A stretch of DNA of 64,000 nt from Macquaria australasica (taxonomy: Eukaryota; Chordata; Actinopteri; Centrarchiformes; Percichthyidae), in NCBI GenBank assembly GCA_005408345.1, contig SEMN01000018.1, positions 535,501 through 599,500 on the forward strand, given 5' to 3'. Below the pieces are notes generated by a model. The model did not search any database. It saw nothing but the letters and a program-made list of their open reading frames with translations, and was not told the origin of the DNA. The translations under genes were made by a program, and so were the position numbers. The number at the start of each line of letters is the position of its first letter. The stretch's first letter is position 1. Shown here piece by piece: positions 52,940 to 64,000 of the stretch.

Positions 52940-55925
52940 TTCTCTCCAAGAGAAAGGACAGTGATCAGGGTAAACGGCTGCACTTCTCGCTCTGCTGTTA
53001 CACTCTAGGTCTCTACGTAGAATAAGATTAGAATGATAATACATTTATTTTTATTATACTAAATCTATTAATATTTTAGTTTGCAGCTTCTGTGTGGTGA
53101 TGTGTCTTTGTCTGGGTTCTCAATGAATATAAATTATATAATGTGTAGCTTATTGTTAGACATGCGTCTCCTCTGTTCACAGGCAACACAGCGCTTCATG
53201 ACTGTGCAGAGTCGGGCAGTCTGGAGATCATGCGGATGTTACTGCAGTATGGAGCATCCATGGAGCAGGATGGCTATGGCATGACGCCCCTGCTCTCTGC
53301 CAGCGTCACAGGCCACACTAACATCGTAGACGACCTGACAACGCACCAGCAGGTCAGGGTTTCTGTCGCTTGCAGTGGAGAGTTTGCCTGCGTAGATGCG
53401 TGTGTGAGGCTGTGGCTATGGTCTTTGAAATCTATTGAATATTTATCTTGCATGTTCTTCCCTCTGCAGACGAGCCACAGGGAACGCATCGATGCCCTGG
53501 AGCTCTTGGGAGCCACGTTTGTTGACAAGAAGAGAGATCTGCTCGGAGCTTTAAAATACTGGAAGAGAGCCATGGACCTCAGGTACATGGACAGTAACAA
53601 CATTATCCATAAACCAGAACCCAAGCAGCTGATCATGGCTTACGACTACGCCAGGGAGGTGAGTATTAGTTTGAGTCCGTCTTTCCACTTAACACCTGCC
53701 TAGAGGTCAATCCGTATGGCATTTAATACTCTAGTTTTATCATTGCTGATGTCGTCATATTTTGTTAAAGGCAGCAGACTTCAGCAAAGTGACTGCTTTT
53801 AAATTCACTGTGCAGGAAAAACTTTGAAAGTCGCATTCTAGTCTTTAGTATTGGAGACACAGGCTGCAAATGTTTGCATTGCATCTTGAAGAAATAGATC
53901 AAAGAGAACCTGATCTTTAGGAACATGCTTTTTTCCACAAAGAAATGGTTTTCAGGCACAAAGGAAACGGAAAATACTGTGTATTATACTGAATTTATAT
54001 CAGAGAACCTACTGCAGCAGTTCTGTGTCAGGTCTTAAAGCAATTTGCTTCTAAAAAGCCTGACTTCCTGAACTGTCTAAATTGCTGCCCCCTGCCATTG
54101 TCTTGACCTTGTCACCCTCTTCCTAGGTAACAAATGGAGAAGAGCTGGACGGGCTGATATCTGATCCGGATGAGATGCGCATGCAGGCACTGCTCATCCG
54201 TGAGAGAATCCTCGGCCCACAACATCCAGACACTTCTTACTACATCCGTTACCGAGGTGCTGTCTACGCAGACTCTGGGAACTTTGAGCGCTGTATCAAT
54301 CTGTGGAAGTATGCATTGGACATGCAGCAGAGCAACCTGGACCCCCTCAGCCCCATGACGGCATCCAGCCTGCTGTCATTCGCTGAGCTCTTCTCCTTCA
54401 TGCTGCAGGACAGGGCCAAGGGGCTCCTGGGGACATCGGTGTCATTTGAGGACTTGATGGGGATCCTTTCCAAGAGTGTGTTGGAGATTGAGCGAGCAGT
54501 TAAACAAAATGGACCGATGCCTCCTGACCCTGCCCAGCTCAGCAAGGCCCTGTCAATCATCCTGCACCTCATTTGTCTTTTAGAGAAGGTGCCGTGTACT
54601 GCAGAGCAGGACCACTTCAAGAAGGAAACTATCTATAGGTGGGTTTCTGTGTAAATTACATGTATTGGCAACAATTTGTTTTCAGTGAGAAAAATCTTTA
54701 ATTGTAAAAATTGCCTTAGTAATTTTTTAAATGTAAAGGGAGGTCATCCATGTTTGTCATCCTCCAAATTGATATGTTTTGTGCCAGTGATTTTCTTTGA
54801 CCTCATTTCAGAAAATGATATTCAGAATTCAGAAAATGTTCATGTCCTGCCTTGTATTTGCTTTGGTAGTGTGAACTTGCACCAGTCAGGGTGCCAGATG
54901 ACTTTTACATCCCCCCTTTTCAGCAAATAAGAGTGTGTCAGTGGAACTAAACAACGCATTCCACCTCTGCCACAGGCCTTTTGTGAATTTGCGTCAGTGA
55001 GTCCTGTACGTAAAGATCAGCGTCTCATAATCTGTGTCAGTTCAATCAAACCTGAGGTCCTCATTGTCATTTGGGACATTGTCCTGTCCTTGTGTAGTGC
55101 TGTTACCATGATGTTTGTAGTTCACTGTCATCTTGTTGCTATTCCTTGACTGAAAAGTTTACATCTTCCCACAGATTCCTGAAGCTCCATCCGTGTGGTA
55201 AGAACGGCTACAGTCCACTACACCTGGCAGTCGACCGCAACACCACCTGTGTGGGCCGCTATCCCGTCTGCAAGTTCCCCTCCCTCACAGTTGCCTCCAT
55301 CCTACTTGAGTGTGGGGCCGATGTGAACAGCCGCGATGAAGATGACAACAGGTCTGTTTGGTTTCTTTTTTTTAAATTTTATTTTCTACTACTCTAGTTT
55401 CAGCTCTCATAATTAGCTGTTCTTTCACTATCCTGGTTTTAATTTTGTTTCCAATAATTATGTTAATAAGAAACGCAGTATAAAGGGTCTGTAAACTGAG
55501 AAGGCGAATGAAAATACTTTCTAAAAAATTCCTCAATTGCGCCATCATGTGCCTTCATGACAGCCAGCAGCTAAACGAATGTCATGAACATGTCAGACCA
55601 ATGATCACGTTTTGTAGCATAATCTTATAGCGGATCTTTTTATCTTTTCCAACCCACCAGCCCTCTTCACATAGCCGCATCCAATGGTCACCCCGACATC
55701 ATGAACCTGCTGATTTCATGCGGGACTCACTTTGACAGCACCAACGCCTTCCAACAAACGGCCTGCGACCTCCTGGACGAGAAGGAGCTGGCCAGGAATG
55801 TCATCCAGCCCATAAACCACACCACGCTGCAGTGCCTAGCCGCCAGGGCCATCATCAAGCACAGCCTCGACTACCGGGGAAACATCCCAGAGAAACTAGA
55901 GGCCTTCGTCTTGCTCCACAGATAA
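49276..55925 (+). CDS. fem1c: FEM1C, ankyrin-repeat substrate receptor of CUL2 ubiquitin ligase (six coding exons)
   Basis: FEM1C recruits proteins with C-terminal arginine degrons to CUL2-RING ligase. Coding exons: 49276-49819, 53183-53352, 53470-53658, 54127-54638, 55175-55351, 55661-55925. All are GT-AG and give 618 aa (human about 617). The N-terminal ankyrin repeats span about residues 2-245 and include GATPLLMASRYGHLDLVEYL and APPLWAASAAGHLKVVQSLL. The degron-pocket acids D77 (VNFDGE) and D126 (ACFDGH) are kept. The middle region has TPR-like helices (ALKYWKRAMDLR; RYRGAVYADSGNF). Two further ankyrin repeats (GYSPLHLAV, NSPLHIAA) and a C-terminal helix follow. The product ends LLHR. MDLKTAVFNAARDGKLRLL identifies FEM1C rather than FEM1A or FEM1B. 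Mammalian FEM1C has, as I recall, two coding exons, so four introns here look extra. Confidence 0.97.
52083..52320 (-). repeat. Dispersed MITE-like repeat, family B, in fem1c intron 1
   Basis: Begins GAGCTGCAACAATTAGTTGA, continues TAATCGATTAATC and TTGCTGGTTCCAGTTTCTTA, and ends with GGGAAATTGTGATG. It is the reverse-oriented equivalent of the copy at 22.75-23.04 kb. Confidence 0.65.
52872..52936. repeat. (AT)n microsatellite, 65 bp, in fem1c intron 1
   Basis: Perfect AT alternation preceded by an A-run. It is self-complementary and may extrude as a cruciform. Confidence 0.97.
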
Positions 55926-57665
55926 TGATCGTGAAGGAGCGGAGGGGAATGGACGGGTGAAAAGAGGAGGGGGTGTGATTACATCGAGTGGACTAAACGG
56001 ACTGAGGAGACTAGTTCAACGCCTGACCCACGAGGTGTTTGAGGAGCTGAAAGACAGAATTTTGTGGGTTAGGTTTGCGAATTCAAACTATTTGGAGAGT
56101 ATGAACTTGGAAGATTTGTGTGAACAAAAATGTCCTCATTCAACCAGGATAAACTGAAAAATGATTGGAGTAAATGGAGGAATGAGTCACCATTTTCTTC
56201 TTTCATGGAGCCACAGCTCTGACTGTGGGGATGTGTTGGCAGTGGATTGCAACATGGACACGCAGTTGTATCTCTGGATGAACTGAGCAACGGGTTTACG
56301 TATTTTTGCTTTAGAGAAAAAAAGGTTGTTTTTTTTTTGCATATTCCACTATGCTATTTATTGAATGAAACTTGAGAGATTTTTCTCCATGCTGGCTCAA
56401 ACCCAGCCTCAACTTTGCCTGCTTCTCCCAAAGCAAGGTTTGAGGCATTTCTACATATGCTGGGACTTCAGGTTATTTTTTGTTTGTCCCATCACTGTTG
56501 CCAACAGTCATGGACCCTTCCTCAGTCATCATTAGATTACTTTTTTTTTTCTTTTTTTTTTGTACTTTTACAATACATTTAGTTATTGTCATGCAAATCT
56601 GGATATCTGCCAAGTGGTGGGGATTCTAGACTCATTTGTCGTTCCCACTTTAGTGTATAACAAAGCTTTACGAGAAGGGTTTAATGTCTGCGAACACCAT
56701 AAGTGCTTTATTCTTCCTATGCACAGGCTAGGCTGTTGGAAAGAGAGACTGTTGTATTCTGTGCCGGCACTTGTCTGTGCAATATCTCTCATGAGTTTTT
56801 GTGTTTACCTCATTGCTGCCGTTTCCTTCAGTATCCCCTTACTGGGATGCAAAACCATTGTACTAATTGTTGTAAGCAGAGTGAATGAATGAGTGATTGT
56901 GATTGTGTTTGTATGTGTGAGTGCCACTCAGTGTGTTTCTTAGATGCGGAGTGTTTTTTGTTTTTGTTTTTTGAGCTTACACAAATTATTGAGGACAAGA
57001 GTTTGGTGAAGTGGCACTCATGGAGATTCCATAATGCACATGACTGCCACTAGAAACCACAGCGGCCAAACTGTCTACAACCGCTGGAGTGTGCAGGCTT
57101 GTACACAGAAGTGACCTCTTAATGTTCGTACATGGCTGACCCTTTTAAATGGCGTTGTTCTTTAATAATCATGATCAAAAAGCAAAGTCTGAGTAGGTTA
57201 CCAACATTTGCCCACTGTGCATGTGCAGCAGCAGCATTTCAACCAACCAATCACTGCAGAAAACCTTTCATGAGAACTCCTAGACTCCAAACTAGACTAT
57301 GGCTAGGGTAGTTCTGCTCATTTTGTACAACTGTCGTCCAATTGTATGAGAACTGAACTCGCAAATGAGTGGGAGGACGCCCCGACGTACAGAATAGTAC
57401 AGCTTTGTGAATTATCATGTTTGCACATTAGCTTTAGATGTGTGGGTTGAAAAAAGGGCTTTTCATAATTCGTAGGATTTCATATTGCAGTCTATTAAAC
57501 CTGACAGTTCAAAACCAGACATAGAAAATGTATGAGGACTCCCAGGGCAACTTGATTTGAATCTGCACTTTACTACAGCGGAGTTTAAGATTTGAATATG
57601 GCATTAATCAAGTTCATGTCTTAATAACCAGTTTGACAATAAACCCATGTTGCACTTGTCTCCTT
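55926..57665 (+). other. fem1c: fem1c 3' UTR with poly(A) signal
   Basis: About 1.7 kb of noncoding sequence follows the TAA. A canonical AATAAA at 57638-57643 is followed by a GT/T-rich stretch (TTGTC, TGTGTGTTTG) like a downstream cleavage element. No dispersed repeat is obvious here, which supports its being transcribed UTR. Confidence 0.6.
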
Positions 57666-58844
57666 GTCCAAATGTCTTTATTTCCTTTTTCTGTGTGTTT
57701 GTCTAAGTCTTTTAGCCTTGTTTAGGTGTCTACATTTCAGATTTAATTGGTGCCAATTTCCCATGGCCTAATTAGGATAAAAGGCAGTGTCCTCCCCAAC
57801 AGGAAAATTGGTTTTCATGAGGAAATAAATGCTTTCAATCCTCACTGAAATTGATATAAAGGTACTTATAAACTAGTTTTGTAAGTGTGGACAGTGTGTA
57901 CACAAAATGCTAACAAAGATTCATGGGATTATAGATATAGTTGTACATTACCAAACAGCATGGCCAATATAGTCGTGAGGCAGTATGGAGTCAATAGTCC
58001 ATCTGTGTGTTGCAACCTGTCACAGCTTTAGGCAAAAAAACAACATGCAATTATTACCACATTGCCTTTCAACCAGTTGGTTTTGCTACTTCTCTACCTG
58101 TTAACTATTTTAATTTTCCTATGGATTTTATTGGATTACTGACTGAGTCCATGCTCCTGCTACTTTTACTGCAGAGTCACAGAGTGGTAGTCTATTTCCA
58201 GGTACTTGAGCTGGGAGCGGGTGTACAGAGGACCCCTCTGGACTGGAATGTGTCCAGAGAAACCTTTGACATAGCAGGAGGGGTTGCTCATGTTGTGCAT
58301 CCAGTCGCTTCCAAGAATTGTCCCAAATAAAAACACGCTGGTTTATGGCTTGTTTGTTCAAGACTCCTTGCTTTAAGCAATAAAGGAACGGCAGTGGCTG
58401 ACTGGGTGCTCTGCAGAGAACATGGACTGTTTTGCCTTGTTGAGAGACTGGCAGACATTATTTACCCACTCTGTCAGAGGAACTAACCAAATATATTTGC
58501 CTTTGGCCATAGTACAAGAAATGAACAACAGTTCCCAGCTTTGTTGTTCAGCACAGACATCATAGTAACTGTTTCTATCTGGTACAGTAGCTGATACATG
58601 ATCAGTATGTTCTTGTTAAATCTATGGTTAAATGATAAGGCTAGTGATATTCTATATTCTTTTTGTCAACAAATCCCATGAAAAGACCAAAACCAACAAT
58701 GAATCCACGTCTAAAAATAGTCCCTCAAGAAATGTACTATTTAAAAGTAACCTTTGCCAAAAACAACAGCGTTTTAGGAAATCGCCAAGCCTTTTTAAAA
58801 ATAAAGCAATATATTTGTGACCTGTTTTTCAAGATTTGCCTATT
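57666..58844. other. Downstream flank of fem1c, noncoding
   Basis: No gene recognised. ORFs on both strands at 58,007-58,361 overlap each other and show no family motif. Confidence 0.35.
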
Positions 58845-59480
58845 TCAGTAAGACATTCGTGGTCCCCAGAGGATGAACCCTACTAACACCAGCAGGTTGA
58901 CAGTTTCAGCTTTTAATGAAATGTCTTGACAACTATTGGATGGATTGCCATGAAATTTGGTACAAAAATCTGTGGTGCCGGGAGGATGAACCCTAGTGAC
59001 TTTGATTATCCTCTGACTTTGCCTGTAGCGCCACCACCAGGTCAAATCTTTCACTTATCTTGTGAAATGCAGGAACATACAATCTCAATATCTACAGGAT
59101 GGATTGGCACAAAATTGTGTACAGACATTCATGGTCCCCAGAAGATGATTTTCTGATTAGTCCTCTGGTGCCACCATGAGGTTCACATTTGTGGTTTGGA
59201 GTGAAATGTCTCGACAGCTATTGGAAGGATTGTCATGACATTTGGTACACACCTTCCTGTTCACCTGAGGATGAATTGTAATAACTGTGGTAATCTGACA
59301 ACTTTTCATTTAGCGGAATCATCAGGTCAAAAATGTCATGTGTCCAGTACATTATGACCAAACACCTATAAATATGTTAGCATGCTAACACGCTAAACTA
59401 AGATGTGTTAGCATTTAGCTCAAAGCACCAGTGTGCAGCCTCACACAGCCACTAGCATGGCTGCAGACTTTTAATCTTGT
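58845..59480 (+). repeat. Dispersed teleost repeat, family A, copy 3
   Basis: Same motif order as copy 1: CTATTGGATGGATTGCCATG, CATTCATGGTCCCCAGAAGATG, CTCTGGTGCCACCATGAGGT, then GTTAGCATGCTAACACGCTA and TAGCATTTAGCTCAAAGCA. Several tandem-like internal units are present. Confidence 0.75.
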
Positions 59481-62352
59481 TGTGTTTTGATGGATAGGCT
59501 CACATTAAGGAAAATAAAGATTAACGCTAGCCTCATCCTTTAGGCAGTTCTCTGTTGTTAGAAACACTTGTCTTGGTTTATTCTCCAGGTTTTAGGGTGA
59601 TCCTAGCTGGTTTTTTAGTTTAGAATTGTGAAAGGATGAAAATAAAACAACTGTCATCTAACAATAAATTCAAATGCAAAGATGAATTTGGTTTTCTTTT
59701 CCCACCCCGTCCTCTCCAGTGAGGATCTCACCACCTGTTTCCTCCACAGGTACAGCGGCAGCAGTCAGTCCCAGAATGTCACACCTATCCTGAATGTTCT
59801 CTGATGAATCACTGCCAGGAGAGTGGGAATTTCTTAATGAGTCACGATCGCTGCTGTAGGTACGTGTGTGCGTACTGGGCAGGTGAGGTAGGACAGAGCA
59901 GGTTTGGGTTGATATTCTGCGTGTGTTATTCCATAGCAAAAGTCCATTTTGTAACCTATAAACAAGCATTTTACAACCTCTGGGGACTCTAACAACTGTA
60001 GTGTTGAAACTATACTGTATACTGTTACATAACAGAAACAGGACTACACCTCTTTTGAGTTACAGAGCTTAGCTAACTGAGAAAACCAGTTGGAAAGAGG
60101 TTTATCATAACCACACCCATTACCTGCTAAAATAGCACAGATATTATGACTGAAAGAGGACACATGGTTGTTTATTTTTACCTGGTGTGAGGAGTAACAC
60201 GTTACTGAGAACTATATCTGTTGGAAAATCAATCTGACGTCACCCACATCTCTATAACTCTTCTTTCTTTCCAACCTGTTATCTCTGTTGCAGGTTTCCT
60301 GCAGCAGGAATGTTAATGTCCCTCACTGACGGTAATTGTGATGTATATAATGTAGGTGTCTCTGGGTCTCAGTGCCTGGAACAAGTCGAAGCTTGTCACA
60401 GCACAGTGTAAAACATGTGAGTGTTCATGTGGCGCAGCCCCACTTATACTGGCACTGGAGGTTAATGGTGCCGTCAGGTCTGCGCTGACATAATGAGGGA
60501 GAGATTAAAAGGGGTACAGAGAGAGACAGGAGTATAGCTGAAATGAGCTCTGTGCCACACGAGGAAGGTGGATATGTAGGAAGACTGTGAAAAAGCTAGA
60601 TTTTCTAGAAGAATCACTCGTCAGCTCAGCAGGGAGGCGGTGTAGTGAGTCAGAGGGTTGCCCATGAAGTCCCAGCCATGAAGTTGGCGAGAATCTACCT
60701 TGCTGAGCTGTCTTTGAGCTTGATGCAGACTTCTTATCAGCTCCAAAAAGAGAGTAATTCTTTGTTATTGTGTGACAGGATGGACAGGATACAGAGGATA
60801 TTATACACAGGCAGGAATTATGAACACATAGATGCTTTAATAAACCCAAGTTTTCTGTTTGGGTTCCTCTTTAACAACCCCCAAAACCATACTTAAAAGA
60901 TAGTTTTATATTTTTTCAAGTCTCTCTTAAAACAATACTGACATACCCATGTACATTAAAACAGTTATTGGTCACTTTAACTGTTCCTCCTGTTCCTACT
61001 GGCTGTTAAGAGATTGTTATGACTTTAACAGATTGAGTTAGTCTGATCAATTGGACATCTTCCAAAGCTACTGTTATTTTAGTACCAAATTCCCTGTTTT
61101 CATTTCTGTCCTTCTGTCGCAGCTGTCTGTGGAAGCACAGAGGGAATTTCTTAATAACAACACTGTAACTTTGAAAAATACCTACTCGATTTAAATACAG
61201 TAGGAAGTATTGTTATAAGTATTGTTTTAAGATAGACTTGAAAAAATGCGAGCCTACCCTTTGAGATGTGGTTTGTTTTAAAACCATAATACATTATAAC
61301 TTTTCCTCATTTTATGAGAATTGCTTATAAAAATGATTTTGAACTGATGGACATGTTTCAGACGTCAGCTACAGAAAATAACGCATTATTTCTCAAAGAC
61401 TCTAGCTGGGTAAATACAACAGATTTTCATATGCTCTATATCTATGATTGGTGTTACTTTCAATGCAGCACTTCAGCTCCAAAGTCCCATATAAGTGTGT
61501 TTGGGTTAATGTAAGCTGAGTTTTATATCAGTCACTGTGTAGGATAACATACAGTACATTCCTTTGCTGTGAATGCCATTTTGGTAAACAAAATTAATAT
61601 ATATTTGTTTGTGCATAGACCACATAACATATAAAACATGAAATATGTATTTATTTGGTGTAATAACAATGCTTTATGGTCATTTTTTTTGTGTTTTGTC
61701 ACCTTCATCATCATGTGTAAGCTCAGTTTGTGGCAAAGGGAAGAGTTACCATTCAATACTTTTCTACTGGGTTTGAATAAGGCCAGAAAAATGAAGAAGA
61801 AAAAAAGACATTTAAAGGAAAAAATTGGTTTTACACATACAGTAGTGGGGTCTGTACACAGCTTAAACCTGAGTCTCCAGACAATATGAAAACATATCTG
61901 ACATAGTCCTCACTTACTGTACACAAGGCTTCACATTATGGCTTATTTTCGTGGCCTTTTGGCAGCGCCCTCAGCTCAGCCTACTTCTGTCCTGTCTATA
62001 TTTAGGGCTGAATAATGCCCTGTTGGAAAGCTGTCCTACATTAAGCGTGCTCCTCCATCTCTGAACACCTGCAGGTGAACTCGCCTCAGTCACCAGACAC
62101 CTTTCCTTTCCCCGTGCCTCTGTCTGTCTCCATGTGCCACTCAATGCATTTCAGTTCAGTGAGGTTTTACTGACATGACAGACAAGTAGAATAATGCCAG
62201 AGCCCGTTCCAAAGCAGAAACTTATGAATAAGGAATTAGGCCTATTGTTTCTTTTAATGTTTTATTACTTACCCGTCCCTACCTTTATCTGTCTCTGTCA
62301 TTGTCTGTAGCTCTCTGTCTGCCACCTCCTCACTCTCTATCTTTTCTCCTTC
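59481..62352. other. Intergenic DNA, one weak exon candidate
   Basis: Mostly AT-rich unique sequence. The only part worth testing as coding is the minus-strand stretch around 59,670-59,880 (see findings). Confidence 0.35.
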
Positions 62353-62354
62353 TT

Positions 62355-62415
<61 letters not shown>
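62353..62415 (+). repeat. (CT)n microsatellite
   Basis: CT array with one GT step near 62,380, in pyrimidine-rich surroundings. Confidence 0.95.
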
Positions 62416-62417
<2 letters not shown>

Positions 62418-64000
62418 GTCCTTGGTCACCACGGCAGCAGGAGAGAAGTTTTATTTATGGATGAATTTATTGAATCACGACTCAACAAATAGTTAACTCC
62501 CACCTTCATTTTTACAATGAGCGACAAGCCAAAAAAAAAGTTTAATTTTTCAATGTGCCCTTTATTACAAGGACATGATAAAGAAAAGAGCAAACCTTCT
62601 ACTAGAAACATATGGATATATTTGAGCGCATATACAGTATATATACCCAAATACCTGAACAAGGTACATTCACCAAGTTTCATTGTGAAACAGAGAGTAT
62701 ATCTCCCAGCACTGAAATGGATAAAAGCACCAAGTGCAACAGCATTTAGGGCTAAAGTAGCACAAATTTGATTCATGATTATGTGTTTGTGTACAATCAC
62801 AAATTAGTCACACCATTTGTCATTGCAACAAATGAATTCCCTTTGGATGTTAAATCTTTGGTTGGAGAAAAATGCATAAATTGAGTTTATCACACAGTAC
62901 AAATCTAGTGTAAATTTACTTTATAAGATTACTTTTCTGTCTTCTTTGATGAACCATTTTGGATTACATATGGACTTGAATCAATTTATAGAAAATGGGG
63001 TTCGGTAACCTGTTTCACCACGATTGCTTGATTTTAAAAGATTTCACCGGTCAGGTGGGTATCAACACAAAATAGAAGACAAGTTGCTGAAACTCTGGGA
63101 ATCATCATGGACGTCCCTGCTCACTTCTATTCTTCAGTATCTTTATTCAACTTCTAGAATTGAAGTACATCAATAGATATGTGGGAACAATTTTGATAAT
63201 CAATTAATCATTTCAGTTGTTAAGCAAAAATGTCAACCATTCTCTCATCCTAGCTTCTCCAATGCACTAATTTTCTCAGTTTTATATCATTGTAAATTGA
63301 AAATCTTTGGGTTTTTTGACTCTTGGTTAGACAAAACAAGAACAATTTGATATTACTTTGGGCTCACTGAATGTGTGACGGGCATTTTTCAATGTTTTCT
63401 TTCTTAACAAGTGATAGTTGAATTGAAAAATAATTGACAAATTAATCGATAATGAAAATAATCATTAGTTGCTATCCTAAATACACTGTGATAGTGGTTC
63501 CTTTCACCTTCATTATGCTGGACTTTCCAAGCATTAATAACTGCTAGCTGTCAGATGTCAACATCTGCCTCCTTATATCCTTAAAACCAGATGTTTCGCT
63601 GCTGTTTACGGTATTTCAGATTACCCTCCTATTCCTAACAAACCACATTTCCACCACACTTTGACTTGAAAGAGGACCCAGACTCACATGTTGAGGCATG
63701 TGTTCACCTGCCCACATGAACTGAGTGTCCGACACTCCAGAGTTCAAATACATTTCCACAAGTTTCTTGGCGTGAATGCATGCTGAACTCATAGCCTGCG
63801 CTTTGTTTTGGACGCAGCTGCATCTGTGATTCCTTTTAGCCCTCCAGCCCTGGGTCGGTAAATCTATCAACACTGTCCTTCCTAAACCGAGTTTACTGTA
63901 AATGGAGATGGCTCTGCCCTCTGCACTAATTCACCAGAGTACCGCACTTTGATTTCTTGTTTACTGTGATGCTCGGACAGTGCATCGCTGTGGATGCGAG
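62416..64000. other. Intergenic DNA to window end
   Basis: AT-rich; one family B repeat (listed separately). Nothing else recognised. Confidence 0.35.
63170..63480 (-). repeat. Dispersed MITE-like repeat, family B
   Basis: GATAATCAATTAATCATTTC, CTTCTCCAATGCA, AAAATCTTTGGGTTTT and ATTAATCGATAATGAAAATA are in the order of a reversed family B element. Diverged; no ORF. Confidence 0.6.

Larger units (their letters stand above)
49820..53182 (+). other. fem1c: fem1c intron 1 (3.4 kb)
   Basis: This large intron lies between AAAG|GTGAGT and TTCACAG|GCAACAC, in phase 1, splitting the codon after residue 181. It contains a minus-oriented copy of the AATCGATTA-type dispersed repeat (52083-52310) and a long (AT)n array (52872-52936). 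No further exon is visible. Confidence 0.85.

Noticed and set aside
54264..54620. 118-aa minus-strand ORF
   Set aside because: Antisense shadow of fem1c exon 4.
58007..58361. Overlapping ORFs on both strands downstream of fem1c
   Set aside because: Mutually overlapping, no splice sites or domain; likely chance in a moderately GC-rich patch.

Overview
This 64-kb window is vertebrate, almost certainly teleost fish. It holds four multi-exon protein-coding genes with GT-AG introns and strongly conserved vertebrate products, short introns, very dense (GT)n/(CA)n microsatellites, and dispersed repeats typical of spiny-rayed fish genomes. The species cannot be named from the sequence. I see no bacterial or phage features, CRISPR arrays, rRNA or convincing functional tRNA genes.

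Layout. Positions 1-20.2 kb hold no gene I can support. This stretch is rich in GT/CA arrays, pyrimidine tracts, SINE- and MITE-like repeats and local duplications. From 20.2 to about 31 kb lies smad4 (+): a CpG-rich noncoding first exon, nine coding exons (22,215-27,695; 510 aa) and a long 3' UTR with a perfect 22-bp inverted repeat. A roughly 715-bp inverted-repeat element at 31.1-31.8 kb separates it from the convergent gene mex3c (-), with CDS 41,338-35,970, five coding exons and 695 aa. A decayed LINE fragment at 42.5-42.9 kb follows. Next come tmed7 (+; CDS 43,587-46,132, three exons, 213 aa) and fem1c (+; CDS 49,276-55,925, six coding exons, 618 aa). From 57.7 to 64 kb there is mostly repeat-rich intergenic DNA, with one weak exon candidate on the minus strand.

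Roles. SMAD4 is the common SMAD of TGF-beta/BMP signalling. MEX3C is a KH-domain RNA-binding RING E3 ligase. TMED7 is a p24 cargo receptor between ER and Golgi. FEM1C is a CUL2 ubiquitin-ligase receptor for C-terminal arginine degrons. They do not form one pathway. The block joins neighbours that in human lie on two chromosomes (SMAD4/MEX3C on 18q21; TMED7/FEM1C on 5q22), which fits an ancestral linkage group.

Most interesting points: smad4 lacks the linker exon found in the human gene; fem1c and mex3c carry several coding introns that I recall as absent from the mammalian genes; the smad4 3' UTR has a perfect long-stem hairpin; the smad4 leader has a start-stop uORF; and several nested or duplicated repeats occur. 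I found no clearly new biological system.
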